DNA from: Acidobacteriota bacterium
GTDB lineage: Bacteria > Acidobacteriota > Terriglobia > Acidiferrales > UBA7541
Assembly (NCBI GenBank): GCA_013289835.1
Contig: JABCZG010000002.1
Location: forward strand, 1-64,000
Direction: 5' to 3'
DNA: 64,000 nucleotides
In this document: in pieces, positions 19,488 through 28,586 of the stretch
How the letters are laid out: each line of letters starts with the position of its first letter
Numbering within the stretch: the stretch's first letter is position 1
The notes under the pieces: generated by a model
What the model was told of the DNA's origin: nothing
Seen by the model: the letters and a program-made list of their open reading frames with translations, nothing else
Database searches by the model: none
Program-made: the position numbers and the translations under genes

Positions 19488-20762
19488 TTAGCGGGCGTCG
19501 CTACCGGCGGGGACATCCGCGGCTTGAAGCAGTTCTGGATTCTTCAGCACCGGAAGCCACTTCTCGCGCATAGCGGCGAATTCCGGCCAATTTTTCTTCG
19601 TGATGGGATCGGACGGGGGCAGGCCGAGCTTCTCGAAATTCTTGTACTCGCCCTTTTGTAAAATGCGGAAGTCGAGATGCGGCCCCGTGGAGAGCCCCGT
19701 GCTTCCGACCAGGCCGATCGTCTTGCCGATTTCCACGTGCTCGCCGGCGCGCACGTACATGCGCGACAAATGCAGGTACATCGTCTCGTACCCATTCGCG
19801 TGCGCGATCTGCACCATATTTCCTTCGCCGCCCTTCCGTCCGGCAAATACCACGCGCCCGCTTCCGATGGTTTGCACCGGCGTGCCAATGGGGGCTCCGT
19901 AGTCCGTCCCCATGTGTGGCCGATAGACCTTCAAAATGGGGTGAAAGCGAGCCTTGCTGAAGTGCGAGGTCACCGGCGCTCCAAATTTCAGCGGTGAACG
20001 AAGGAACGCCTTCTGCAGCGACTTTCCGTCGGCGGAGTAGTATCCCGGCTGGCCGGCCGGATCGTGGAATAACAGCGCCTGGTACTTCTTTCCCGCATTT
20101 TCGTATTCCGCCGCGAGAATTCTTCCGTAACTGGCGGTCTGGCCGTTAGAATATTTCTTTTTCTCGACCACGATGCGAAACGTATCGCCCTTGCGCGGGT
20201 CCGTGTAGAAATCGAGGTCGTACCCGAAGATTTGCGCCAGGCGCATAGCCAGTTCCGCGGATTCCCCGGCATCTTCTACGGCGTTAAACAGTGAATCGTC
20301 CACGCGTCCGCTCACCGCGGCAACTTCGGTCTTTGATGGAATCTCTTTGATCTGCGCGGAAAATCCTTGCTCCTCCGGGACGATCCTCAACATGCGGTCG
20401 GTATCAATTTTGTAGTCGATCTCGCGCAGGATGCCTTCCACGGAGCGCCCCACGGTGATTGTGTTTCCGGCACGCACCTGGCGCAGATTGAACGTGCGCT
20501 GCGCCGCGGCCGAGGCATTCGCCGCCTCTTCCGCGCTCAAACCAAACTTTTGAAGCGCCGCGGCGAAATTATCTCCCGCAGGCACCTTTTTTTCGGTGGG
20601 CAGGATAACTTGCTCGCGGATGCGCGCCGCCTCTGCGTTAGCCAGATTTACCTGGCGGTCGAACTCCGTAGCCGTGGCCAGCCGCTGCTTGAAAACGTAT
20701 CCGAGAAGGACGGCCCCTCCGGCACACACCGCCAGAATCAAAAACAAAGAGCGACGATTCAC
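19488..20762 (-). CDS. M23 family murein endopeptidase with N-terminal membrane anchor
   Basis: A 424-residue cell-wall hydrolase. It begins with GTG after a strong GGGGGA. An N-terminal hydrophobic anchor (FLILAVCAGGAVLLGYVF) is followed by an OapA/LysM-like region (about 60-160) and a C-terminal LytM/M23 domain. HMGTDYGAP gives the HxxxD zinc ligands. The second ligand motif reads GPHLDFR, with Asp where most members have His (HxH). Asp can bind zinc, so activity may persist, but this is a deviation. It probably cuts peptide cross-links in peptidoglycan in the periplasm. Confidence 0.85.
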   Translation of the reverse strand: MNRRSLFLILAVCAGGAVLLGYVFKQRLATATEFDRQVNLANAEAARIREQVILPTEKKVPAGDNFAAALQKFGLSAEEAANASAAAQRTFNLRQVRAGNTITVGRSVEGILREIDYKIDTDRMLRIVPEEQGFSAQIKEIPSKTEVAAVSGRVDDSLFNAVEDAGESAELAMRLAQIFGYDLDFYTDPRKGDTFRIVVEKKKYSNGQTASYGRILAAEYENAGKKYQALLFHDPAGQPGYYSADGKSLQKAFLRSPLKFGAPVTSHFSKARFHPILKVYRPHMGTDYGAPIGTPVQTIGSGRVVFAGRKGGEGNMVQIAHANGYETMYLHLSRMYVRAGEHVEIGKTIGLVGSTGLSTGPHLDFRILQKGEYKNFEKLGLPPSDPITKKNWPEFAAMREKWLPVLKNPELLQAADVPAGSDAR

Positions 20763-21000
20763 ATTTCCCCCAAAGCCACTCGCTGCTGCCTTTGAACCAA
20801 CTGCGCCCGACTCGTTCCGACCCGCCTCGTTTCCCGCCTTGGCAGGTTAACGCACTCCTCTCTTTTGTCCCAACTTCCTCCGCACGTCAAACTTGTTTCC
20901 TTGCCTGTGCGCTCAATCCTCCACCTGCCATGGCCCCTTAACCTCTGCCGAGTTGGGTGCGGGAAGATGATGAAACTTGTCCAAGCGGATCACCCAAAAG

Positions 21001-21030
21001 AAAAAGCGCTGAGAAGATTTTCCTCAGCGC
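21001..21030 (-). terminator. Intrinsic terminator after the transpeptidase gene
   Basis: On the minus strand an 8-bp perfect stem GCGCTGAG/CTCAGCGC with a loop of about 9 bases is followed directly by TTTTT. It lies about 29 bp past the stop codon of the transpeptidase gene, the expected position for a Rho-independent terminator. Confidence 0.85.
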
Positions 21031-21058
21031 CACAAAAAATCCGCAACTCCGAACTGGT

Positions 21059-22147
21059 CTAGCGTCCCGTATTCATGGCCACGGCAGGCGTGGGATTCGC
21101 AAAATAATTCTGTTCGCGCAGCCTGCGGTAGATGCGCCCCGCGACTTCCGCGGCGGTTGGTCCCTTGACGCGGCGAGTGTTTCCGCGCAGCAGAACCGCG
21201 ATCGCAATCTTGGGATGCGATTCATCCGCGTAGGTCATGAACCAGCCGATCTTCGAGGGCGTGGTGTGATCGTCGCAAGTGCCCGTCTTCCCCAGCGGCA
21301 TCTCATCGCCGCCGCGATCGAAGCTCGACTTGCCCGTGCCATACAGAACCGCTGCGAGCATTCCTTCTCGGATTTCCGGGAGGATCAGCCCGATATTCAA
21401 CTCGCGCTTCACGCGCGGCGTAAAATTCTCAACTTCTTCCTGCGTGTGCGGGTATTGCAAATAATAAAGCGTCCCGCCATTCGCGAACGCCGCGGAAAGC
21501 GCCGCCATTTGCAGAGGCGTCACCTGAATCCCTTCGCCGAAGCTGGACATGCGCGCGATTCCGCCCAACGCCGGCGGCGCGGTTGGAAACGACCCAGGAT
21601 GCTCATCGGGCAGGTTGTAGCCAGCAAGTTCTCCGAGGCCTAGCAGACGCCCGTACTTCGAAACCGTGTCAAACCCCATGCGCGTGCCAAGCTGCTCAAA
21701 AAATTCATTGTTGGAATGCGCCATCGCGTCCGTCAAATTCATGTACTTGCGGCGGCCAACGCGCAGCATGGTGTCGCGCGTGATCACATTTTCTTCCAGC
21801 GCCGCGAGAGCGATAGTGGGTTTGATCGTCGAGCATGGAATGTACCCGTCGCCGAACACAATTTTCTGATTCACGACGGTAAGAATGCGGCCAGTGTTCG
21901 GATCCACCGCAACGACCGCGCCGTTGTAACGGCCCAGCGCGGAAACCGCCGCCGCGCGCACAACTGGATCGTCGTACGTGCCATCATCCGTCTTCGAAGA
22001 ATCAGCAAACGTAGGGACGCCGCGGTAGCGCGAAGCCGTCCGGTGAGCTGTAGCTGTGGGCTGCCCAGTGCCAGTTCCGGCAGGCGCCGGCACGGCGCAC
22101 AGCGTGGCCAAAATCATTGCAACTGTTGCTTTTCCGAATTCCTTCAC
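21059..22147 (-). CDS. Penicillin-binding transpeptidase-domain protein (stand-alone)
   Basis: A secreted transpeptidase of about 362 residues. All three active-site motifs of penicillin-binding proteins/class D-like enzymes are present: SxxK as CSTIKP, SxN as HSNNEF, and KTGT in PLGKTGTCDD. The dimerisation/pedestal domain of FtsI or PBP2 is missing, so it is roughly half the usual length. I place the start at GTG 22147, where GAGG lies 8 bp upstream and the product begins with a signal peptide (ATVAMILATLCAVPAPAG); an earlier GTG at 22216 is possible. It could be a minor D,D-transpeptidase/carboxypeptidase or a penicillin-interacting protein. Confidence 0.82.
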   Translation of the reverse strand: MKEFGKATVAMILATLCAVPAPAGTGTGQPTATAHRTASRYRGVPTFADSSKTDDGTYDDPVVRAAAVSALGRYNGAVVAVDPNTGRILTVVNQKIVFGDGYIPCSTIKPTIALAALEENVITRDTMLRVGRRKYMNLTDAMAHSNNEFFEQLGTRMGFDTVSKYGRLLGLGELAGYNLPDEHPGSFPTAPPALGGIARMSSFGEGIQVTPLQMAALSAAFANGGTLYYLQYPHTQEEVENFTPRVKRELNIGLILPEIREGMLAAVLYGTGKSSFDRGGDEMPLGKTGTCDDHTTPSKIGWFMTYADESHPKIAIAVLLRGNTRRVKGPTAAEVAGRIYRRLREQNYFANPTPAVAMNTGR

Positions 22148-22467
22148 CAGCTCTGCCTCTTTCACAGTAACCGCAACGCGGTCAACCGTCTCTGGCCTGC
22201 CCTTGCCAAAATCCACAGGGGCATGATTTTTACCTTACCCTGTCCTCACGGTCAACACACATTCAAAAGAACCGTGCGTCGGCGCCAACTCCAAACTCCT
22301 GAGTTATATGCGCCGCTTGCTACTATTGCACCTCATCGGCCACTTGAGCGCGTCCTTGATTCGATGCCACTTAGTGTCCGCGCGTCTGTCCTCAACTGCC
22401 CCCAAGAGGAACTTCTCCTCTCAGTCTGAGACATAGTCTAGACTGTCCTACCCGGGTACGACAATAG

Positions 22468-22656
22468 GCAGTCAGGCCCAGTACGAGGCTATGTGCTTTG
22501 TTTTGAATAGCTGACCGTCAGGGCAGTCACCTGTCCTTATGCCCTGTAGACGTCAACGGGCTGAGGAAAGCCAATGGGAAATCCGTCGCATCTTGCGACG
22601 GTCGATGCCTTCTCCGGGTCTCGTCCGCGGGTGTACTTGAGGATCCTGCCTGACTA
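22468..22656. ncRNA. Possible structured non-coding RNA between the transpeptidase gene and recA
   Basis: There is no coding frame in this 500-bp gap, but several helices nest neatly. AGTCAGGC (22470-22477) pairs with GCCTGACT (22648-22655), and AGTAC (22480-22484) with GTACT (22633-22637), closing a domain of about 185 nt. Inside are AGGGCA/TGCCCT (22520-22525/22540-22545) and a perfect 7-bp hairpin CCGTCGC/GCGACGG (22583-22589/22595-22601) with a 5-base loop. One long closed arm of this size recalls 6S-like RNAs, but I do not recognise the sequence of 6S, tmRNA, RNase P or SRP RNA. Strand is undecided. Confidence 0.35.
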
Positions 22657-22670
22657 CTTCAGTTAAAGCG

Positions 22671-22707
22671 AAAAAACTTGGCCCTTCCGCGTGCTTGCAG
22701 AAGGGCC
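22671..22707 (-). terminator. Intrinsic terminator of recA
   Basis: On the minus strand GGCCCTTC pairs with GAAGGGCC across a 12-base loop, followed by AAGTTTTTT. It begins 26 bp after the recA stop codon. On the plus strand the hairpin has a weaker T run (GGTTTCGTT) and could also stop a transcript from the candidate RNA. Confidence 0.8.
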
Positions 22708-22732
22708 GGTTTCGTTGTTCAAATGGAGCTTC

Positions 22733-23857
<1,125 letters not shown>

Positions 23858-23942
23858 GTCACACCTCGGTGGAGGAAATTAGGAAATTTTGACTGCCGGG
23901 CCGATGGCCTGGACGCCGCGCCGGGAAAGCGCCGCGCCCGTT

Positions 23943-24050
23943 TTCAAGTGCGACCAAAAACCGGTCATCTTCAGGTGCGGTCATAAAACGCTCGACTTCA
24001 AGTGCGGTCGTAAAACGGCTATTTTTTGTGCGGCGCTAAAACAGCCAGCC
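23943..24050. repeat. Four imperfect 27-bp tandem repeats upstream of recA
   Basis: Units start at 23943, 23970, 23997 and about 24024. The shared core is TTCAAGTGCGGTC-TAAAACG, with the first three copies exactly 27 bp apart and a fourth weaker copy about one base shorter. The array begins about 85 bp before the recA start codon. The 27-bp period is not a whole number of helical turns (2.6), so stacked protein binding on one face is not guaranteed. It may be a recA regulatory array or remnant of slippage. Confidence 0.7.
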
Positions 24051-24138
24051 ATTAAATTACGAAGTGTGGAGTTTACCACTCGATTTATCTCCGCGCTATC
24101 TTTTTTCACCGGCCAGCCTCGTACCGCCTGAAACCCGC

Positions 24139-24345
24139 TTACCGCTGACAACCGTGCTCCGCGTCGTGGTCCCGCAGCCGTATCTGCGCCGCCTGTTCCC
24201 GCTCATCCAAGGCCACCCGCTCCCGGTGGCTCAGATGCCGCAGCCGGGAAAGGTTCCGTCCCCGAGTGCGAGCCTCGCATAGCTCCTCTTCGAGTCTCTC
24301 ACGTTCCAGACAGCTTAGAACACCGCTCGAAAAACCACGCATCGC
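24139..24345 (-). CDS. Possible small helical protein downstream of lexA-type operators
   Basis: An open frame of about 68 residues from ATG 24345 (a TTG start at 24399 is also open). The predicted product is strongly helical and charged (LERERLEEEL, HRERVALDEREQAAQIRLRDHD), unlike the low-complexity output of chance frames here. One GGCGAA-N6-GCAAAC sequence lies 39-56 bp before the start. I do not recognise a family, and no good -10 box is visible, so both the gene and its control are uncertain. Confidence 0.3.
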   Translation of the reverse strand, partial: AMRGFSSGVLSCLERERLEEELCEARTRGRNLSRLRHLSHRERVALDEREQAAQIRLRDHDAEHGCQR

Positions 24346-24383
24346 GCACCTGTTGAAAACCGCGTCCAGCAACGTACCACCAA

Positions 24384-24425
24384 GGCGAACAAAAAGCAAA
24401 CATTTTATTTCGCCTTATGTTCGCC
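24384..24425. promoter_or_regulatory. Pair of oppositely oriented lexA-type operator sequences
   Basis: Two 18-bp sites, each one mismatch from GGCGAA-N6-GCGAAC, face each other. The first, 24384-24401, reads GGCGAA-CAAAAA-GCAAAC on the plus strand; the second, 24408-24425, has the same pattern on the minus strand (GGCGAA-CATAAG-GCGAAA). No TTGAC box accompanies either, unlike the lexA and DinB-like promoters. Confidence 0.5.
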
Positions 24426-24443
24426 TTTAATCACCGCTCCCCT

Positions 24444-24767
24444 TCACTCGCCGATCCGGACGACCTGTCCCGAACGAATGGACTTCAGGTGGGCAAGACA
24501 ATCCGGAACCAAGAGCACAAGGTCTTCAAGCAAGACCGACCTTCCACAAAAAATAACAACCGCGATCCTTCGCTGCCCCAGATTCTGTTGGTATTCAAAT
24601 CCGCGATCGACAGTCAGGACAACATCGAATTTTGCAGACTCGGCCGCGGTCAAAAGCTGACCGTTCTCAAGTCCAGCAAAGCCCGCGTATCGTGCTGTTT
24701 GACAGTCATGGCCGGGCAAGTACTTGCGCAGTCCTTCGTTCACGCACTCGTCGAGAAGAACCCGCAT
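24444..24767 (-). CDS. DUF5615 PIN-like toxin
   Basis: A 107-residue PIN-like (Mut7-C-type) protein, the probable toxin of a type II toxin-antitoxin pair. MRVLLDECVNE holds the first acidic active-site residues, and FDVVLTVDRGFEYQQN the second acidic cluster of the family. PIN-fold toxins generally cleave RNA. The start codon follows the antitoxin stop with no gap, so the two are translated together. Confidence 0.82.
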   Translation of the reverse strand: MRVLLDECVNEGLRKYLPGHDCQTARYAGFAGLENGQLLTAAESAKFDVVLTVDRGFEYQQNLGQRRIAVVIFCGRSVLLEDLVLLVPDCLAHLKSIRSGQVVRIGE

Positions 24768-24983
24768 TCACGTCTTGGAGGATAGAAGCTGTTGCGCTTC
24801 CTGGAGCGCGGCGATGGCCATCTCCCGGGAAACGGTGGGATAACCTTCGAGGAATTGCTCGAGCGTGTGGCCGCGTTCTAGAGAGTCGAAGAGCAGTTGA
24901 AGGGGCACGCGCGTCCCACGAAACACCGCGGTACCACCCAGAATATTCGGATTTTTGACAATGACGCTATCCGCGGGACTCAT
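24768..24983 (-). CDS. DUF433 antitoxin
   Basis: A 71-residue DUF433 protein with the hallmark ILGGTAVFRGTRVPLQLLFDSL, a small DNA-binding fold regularly placed before DUF5615 toxins. It is expected to bind and neutralise the toxin and to repress its own promoter. AGGAGAG lies before ATG and a TATACT -10-like box is found about 20 bp further upstream; no good -35 is seen. Confidence 0.85.
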   Translation of the reverse strand: MSPADSVIVKNPNILGGTAVFRGTRVPLQLLFDSLERGHTLEQFLEGYPTVSREMAIAALQEAQQLLSSKT

Positions 24984-25040
24984 AGCAATCTCTCCTGAGC
25001 GCAGTATACCATTAGCCCATTTGACGAGGACTCCGTAGGA

Positions 25041-25904
25041 TCACTTCGCATAGCTATAAAACCCTCTCCCCGACTTCCGCCCCAGCCACCCCGCCGCCAC
25101 ATATTTCTTCAACAGCGGACACGCGCGATACTTCGGATCCCCCAGCCCTTCCTGCAGCACATGCATAATATCCACGCAAACATCCAGCCCAATAAAATCC
25201 GCCAGCTCCAGCGGCCCCATCGGATGATTCATCCCCGTTTTCATGACCGCATCCACGGCCTCCGCCGTCGCCACGCCTTCCATCACACAATACGCCGCTT
25301 CATTGATCAGTGGCATCAGCACGCGATTCGAAACAAACCCCGGCGCATCGTTCACCGCCACCGGCTTTTTATCCAGCTTCTCCGCCAGCTTCATCGTCGT
25401 TTCAAACGTCGCGTCGCTCGTCTGCAGAGCGCGAATCACTTCCACCAGCACCATCACCGGCACCGGATTCATAAAATGCATCCCCACAAACCGGTCCGCC
25501 CGCTTCGTCAGCGCCCCCAGCGTGGTCATGGAAATCGAAGACGTGTTGCTCGCAATGATCACCTCCTGCCGCAGAATCGCGTCCGCATCCATCAGCACCG
25601 CCCGCTTGATCTCGAGTTTTTCCGGCACTGCCTCCACCGCAAAATCCGCCTCCGCAATCGCCTCTATGCTCGTCACTGCCCGCACTCGCCCCAGCACCGT
25701 TCCCTTCTCCGCCTCCGCCAGCTTCCCCTTCTTCACCTCCCGATCCAAATTCTTCCCAATCGTCTCCATCCCACGATCCAGAAACCTCTGCTCCACATCG
25801 CGCAAAATCACCTTATATCCCGACCGCGCAAACACCTGCGCAATCCCATTCCCCATCGTCCCCGCGCCCAGCACCGCCACCGTCTTAATCGAATCAATCC
25901 CCAT
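25041..25904 (-). CDS. hbd: 3-hydroxybutyryl-CoA dehydrogenase
   Basis: A 287-residue NAD(P)-dependent 3-hydroxyacyl-CoA dehydrogenase that interconverts acetoacetyl-CoA and 3-hydroxybutyryl-CoA. The dinucleotide fold begins [30 protein letters not shown] and [17 protein letters not shown] carry the catalytic His and substrate residues, and [20 protein letters not shown] begins the C-terminal domain. GGAG lies 8 bp before ATG. It is last in a run of five minus-strand genes whose other members are zinc-ribbon/DUF2007-like or unknown. The acetyl-CoA acetyltransferase at 34-35 kb performs the preceding step. Confidence 0.93.
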   Translation of the reverse strand: MGIDSIKTVAVLGAGTMGNGIAQVFARSGYKVILRDVEQRFLDRGMETIGKNLDREVKKGKLAEAEKGTVLGRVRAVTSIEAIAEADFAVEAVPEKLEIKRAVLMDADAILRQEVIIASNTSSISMTTLGALTKRADRFVGMHFMNPVPVMVLVEVIRALQTSDATFETTMKLAEKLDKKPVAVNDAPGFVSNRVLMPLINEAAYCVMEGVATAEAVDAVMKTGMNHPMGPLELADFIGLDVCVDIMHVLQEGLGDPKYRACPLLKKYVAAGWLGRKSGRGFYSYAK

Positions 25905-25972
25905 TCTTCGTCTCCGTCACTCATGCAAAAGAGGAACATGCGCAAGATGAATAGGTCAAGCATGACCCAGTC

Positions 25973-26341
25973 TCAATCATCCTCGTCACCAAAGTCATCC
26001 TCACTTTTTGATTTGGGGATTGCATCGTCAGCTCGATCGCGATCCTTATGGAAAACATCAATCCTGTACTCAAACGTGGGACGCGGCTTCATGAACCGGA
26101 ACAAAAATATTGAAATCCAGGGCCAGGGTTGCGATTTCAGAGTCTCTCTGGAACGAAACGGAATACCGGCATCCAAGAGCGCGTCCAGGATGCCCTCGAA
26201 TTTTTTGCGGTTGTCGCCGGTCCACAACCTGTCCACTTCAACGGCCGCCGCTTCTTCTTGCGTTGAGACTAACGGAATGTGGCAGTCGCTGCAGGTTGAA
26301 AATCCCTGCCGATACTCCGCCTTGCACAGTGGGCAGAACAT
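25973..26341 (-). CDS. Small zinc-ribbon protein (zinc-ribbon/DUF2007-like family)
   Basis: A 122-residue protein that begins with a zinc ribbon, CPLCKAEYRQGFSTCSDC (CxxC-N10-CxxC). A compact alpha/beta region follows (LWTGDNRKKFEGILDALLDAGIPFRS, YRIDVFHKDRDRADDAI) and resembles a DUF2007-type unit. The tail is acidic. Function is unknown. Larger relatives lie at 27.0, 27.7 and 32.9 kb. It is 30 bp after the preceding gene and 68 bp before the dehydrogenase. Confidence 0.7.
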   Translation of the reverse strand: MFCPLCKAEYRQGFSTCSDCHIPLVSTQEEAAAVEVDRLWTGDNRKKFEGILDALLDAGIPFRSRETLKSQPWPWISIFLFRFMKPRPTFEYRIDVFHKDRDRADDAIPKSKSEDDFGDEDD

Positions 26342-26371
26342 TCTCGAGCAGGAGACTACTACAAAACTAGC

Positions 26372-27001
26372 TCACCTGGTTTTGAAAGCCACGGAGGGCT
26401 TCGAAGCCATCGCCAGCCACGCCGCCACTGTCGCGAACTTTTCGTCCTGCGACCACGGTGCGCCAAGCGGGCGGCCAAGTTCGGTAATTCGGCGCAGGAG
26501 TTCCCTCGGTTTTAGTCTGGACACTTGTCCAACGCGATCCAGGAGTTCCTTCTCTTTAACGCACATCATCGCCAGTCCGCATCGCCCGCTCGCATGAACA
26601 ATGGCCTCCCGAAAGTGCTCGCCATCGGCAGTGTGAATCAAGGCATGCGATGCCAGAATCTTTTCCAAAGCAGGCAGCGGCCTTCCCGACGCAAGCAGAA
26701 GACCGCAGCTCTTCAGCGCAATGCCTTGTTTCTGCAACTCGCTCTGCAGCCCGTCAATTGCGCGATGCGCCAGCCGCCTCGCCTCCTCGCGCATCCGCTC
26801 GATGAACTCGCGCGCCTGCCCCGGCGGCATTCTTTCCGCCGTGTGATACGGCTGCCGGAACTTGTACGCAAACGTGTCCACCAGGTGTACCCGCTGCCAC
26901 GCCAAAACAACCGGCGCCCCCTTTTCGATGGACACCGCAACGACCGCGGCCCACCCCGAATGCACACGAAACCCCACTGCTGCTTGTTTCGAATGAGCCA
27001 C
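26372..27001 (-). CDS. Hypothetical soluble protein
   Basis: About 209 residues, with no family that I recognise. The first half has strands (FRVHSGWAAVVAVSIEKGAPVVLAW), and the middle is a basic helix (REFIERMREEARRLAHRAIDGL) followed by alternating strands and helices (KSCGLLLASGRPLPALEKIL, LIHTADGEHFREAIVHA). A longer in-frame reading from 27133 would overlap the upstream gene and add an Arg-rich stretch, so I prefer GTG 27001, 10 bp after that gene's stop with AGG upstream. It sits in the same probable operon. Confidence 0.6.
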   Translation of the reverse strand: MAHSKQAAVGFRVHSGWAAVVAVSIEKGAPVVLAWQRVHLVDTFAYKFRQPYHTAERMPPGQAREFIERMREEARRLAHRAIDGLQSELQKQGIALKSCGLLLASGRPLPALEKILASHALIHTADGEHFREAIVHASGRCGLAMMCVKEKELLDRVGQVSRLKPRELLRRITELGRPLGAPWSQDEKFATVAAWLAMASKPSVAFKTR

Positions 27002-27011
27002 AGCGAAGAAC

Positions 27012-27512
27012 CTACGCCGGCGGCGCTCCCTCAACCACTTCCCGCACAATCTCCCGCGCCCTCTTCTCATTGGCGCCCGAGACATATATCCGCGTCTCGC
27101 TCCCCGGATTCTCCAGGTGCAGGGGAATTTCATTTTCCTGCATAGCCGCTGTCAGGAATTGCGCAATCCGCTCGTCGCTCCCTCTCCAAACTTCCACCGT
27201 GCCATGTTCCTCAGTAGCCACCACCAGCGGCGGCTCCGCCGACGCCGCCCCATCCTGCGCAGGAATTTCTAATTCCGCCGGTTCTTCACTCAAAAGCACC
27301 TCGAGGATCTGCTGCCCCGCCGCAAGATCAGACGACGACACCGCAACTTCAAACCCGAATCGCGCCTTCCAGTCAATCGGCAGTGGATCTGCCGTCGGCG
27401 CGACCTCATCATCTCCAAGTGTTTTGTCCGAATACTCTATCTCCGCCGCTTCCAGTTGCTCCAGCAAAGCCACATGCAACGCAGGATCCTCCCCCGCCCA
27501 AAGCAGAATCAT
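27012..27512 (-). CDS. DUF2007-like protein lacking the zinc ribbon
   Basis: A 166-residue protein of two similar halves. The first (ILLWAGEDPALHVALLEQLEAAEIEY) and second (VEVWRGSDERIAQFLTAAMQENEIPL, ending REIVREVVEGAPPA) look like repeated DUF2007-type units joined by an acidic/Ala-rich linker. The second half closely matches the C-terminus of the next upstream gene. The N-terminal CxxC ribbon of its relatives is missing. ATG 27512 is preferred over an upstream start because the conserved part begins there and AAGG precedes it. Confidence 0.65.
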   Translation of the reverse strand: MILLWAGEDPALHVALLEQLEAAEIEYSDKTLGDDEVAPTADPLPIDWKARFGFEVAVSSSDLAAGQQILEVLLSEEPAELEIPAQDGAASAEPPLVVATEEHGTVEVWRGSDERIAQFLTAAMQENEIPLHLENPGSETRIYVSGANEKRAREIVREVVEGAPPA

Positions 27513-27652
27513 TGCGCCTTGCTGTACCCGGTTTCGATGACATGGCTTCCTCCTGGACACGGAGCCGTCGAGCACGCCCAGTCTACTACTTCCGCCAGCG
27601 TAACGCTGTCCACAGGGGCACAGTCCCCGCCATAACTATCCGCCACACCATT

Positions 27653-28432
27653 TCATTCCGGCGGCACACCTTCCACAATCTCGCGCACAATCTCCCGCGC
27701 ACATTTCTCATCCTCCGGCATTACAAAGATTGCGTATCCCCTTCTCTGATCAAAGCGCGAGTGAATCTGATTTTCCTGCAGGGCTTGCGCGATGAACTCG
27801 CCCGGGTAAGATTCGGCGCTGGACCATACCTCTACCGTAGCGTCATCCGGATCCCAGTCCTCTCGACAGGAACCGGCCAACAAGTCGTCAGCCTGATCAA
27901 CGCCTGCAGGCGCTTCAGGAATAGGCGTCACGTCGTTCTCCTGATCATTCTCCAAGTTGTTTTGCGCGCTGGCGAAGCCCTGTGGCGCTGGCCGCCAGGG
28001 AAAAGCCTTTCGACCGCCCGATGCATACCCCTTCTGATAGGGCAACAGCCGAGTCGCATCCTCATGCTCGTCCAGTGTTCCGTACGCTTCTTTGACCGCA
28101 GCCTCCGCCTTCTCGAATTGCGAAAACGGAATGCCAATCTGAAAAGCGCTCTTAGAGTTCAAATTGAAAAGATGATCCTCGCGCCGGATGGTCTTATGTG
28201 CGATGCCCTCCTCCTCAAGCAGTTCGCACAACTCCGCGTGAATCCGCGGATCGTCCCCCTGCCAAAACGAACAAAACGGATCCTGATCTGGGTCGCCCGG
28301 CGTAGGAGGGGGGCCGAAACGGCCGGAATCTTCACGCGATTGGCGCGGCAAATCATGAACCAACGCCACATGGCAATCCGCGCAGGAAGAGTACCCCTCC
28401 CGATACTCCGCATGGCATTGAGGACAAATCAT
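27653..28432 (-). CDS. Zinc-ribbon/DUF2007-like protein
   Basis: A 259-residue protein: zinc ribbon CPQCHAEYREGYSSCADC at the N-terminus, a first alpha/beta unit (CSFWQGDDPRIHAELCELLEEEGI), an acidic linker, and a second unit (VEVWSSAESYPGEFIAQALQENQI) ending REIVREIVEGVPPE. The domain order suggests a zinc-binding head with two sensor- or interaction-type units. No enzyme motif is visible. I start at ATG 28432, directly before the ribbon; the upstream in-frame stretch is basic and unlike the family. It is first in the leftward run that ends with hbd. Confidence 0.7.
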   Translation of the reverse strand: MICPQCHAEYREGYSSCADCHVALVHDLPRQSREDSGRFGPPPTPGDPDQDPFCSFWQGDDPRIHAELCELLEEEGIAHKTIRREDHLFNLNSKSAFQIGIPFSQFEKAEAAVKEAYGTLDEHEDATRLLPYQKGYASGGRKAFPWRPAPQGFASAQNNLENDQENDVTPIPEAPAGVDQADDLLAGSCREDWDPDDATVEVWSSAESYPGEFIAQALQENQIHSRFDQRRGYAIFVMPEDEKCAREIVREIVEGVPPE

Positions 28433-28546
28433 CACGCCGGGCAGTTTACACCGCACTCGCGCAGAATTCATTTCCCCGAGACGCGCCTGCGATTTTCCCT
28501 GCCCATCCCGCCGTTTCCTCGCCCCCAAACTCCTCTTGACAAGTCC

Positions 28547-28563
28547 AGTTTGTATGGCAAACT
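28547..28563 (+). promoter_or_regulatory. Palindromic operator candidate before the membrane-protein/winged-helix operon
   Basis: AGTTTG-TATGG-CAAACT is a perfect 6-bp inverted repeat 23 bp before the first start codon. A TTGACA -35-like box lies just upstream (28536-28541). Only a poor -10 is visible (TAGATT at 28563-28568, 21 bp away). The winged-helix protein at the end of the operon is the natural candidate to bind it. Confidence 0.5.
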
Positions 28564-28586
28564 AGATTGCGGCAAAGGAGCATCTC

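Noticed and set aside
22441..22670. tmRNA, RNase P RNA or SRP RNA
   Set aside because: No tRNA-like end, no ACAGA-type RNase P core and no SRP tetraloop/GGAAGG motif; left as an unclassified candidate.
23943..24050. CRISPR array before recA
   Set aside because: The 27-bp units are directly adjacent with no unique spacers and there are no cas genes.
24417..24785. 122-codon plus-strand frame
   Set aside because: Antisense to the DUF5615 toxin, which has family motifs and is coupled to its antitoxin.
25161..26597. 478-codon plus-strand frame
   Set aside because: Mirror of the hydroxybutyryl-CoA dehydrogenase gene; extremely His/Arg-rich translation typical of antisense frames.
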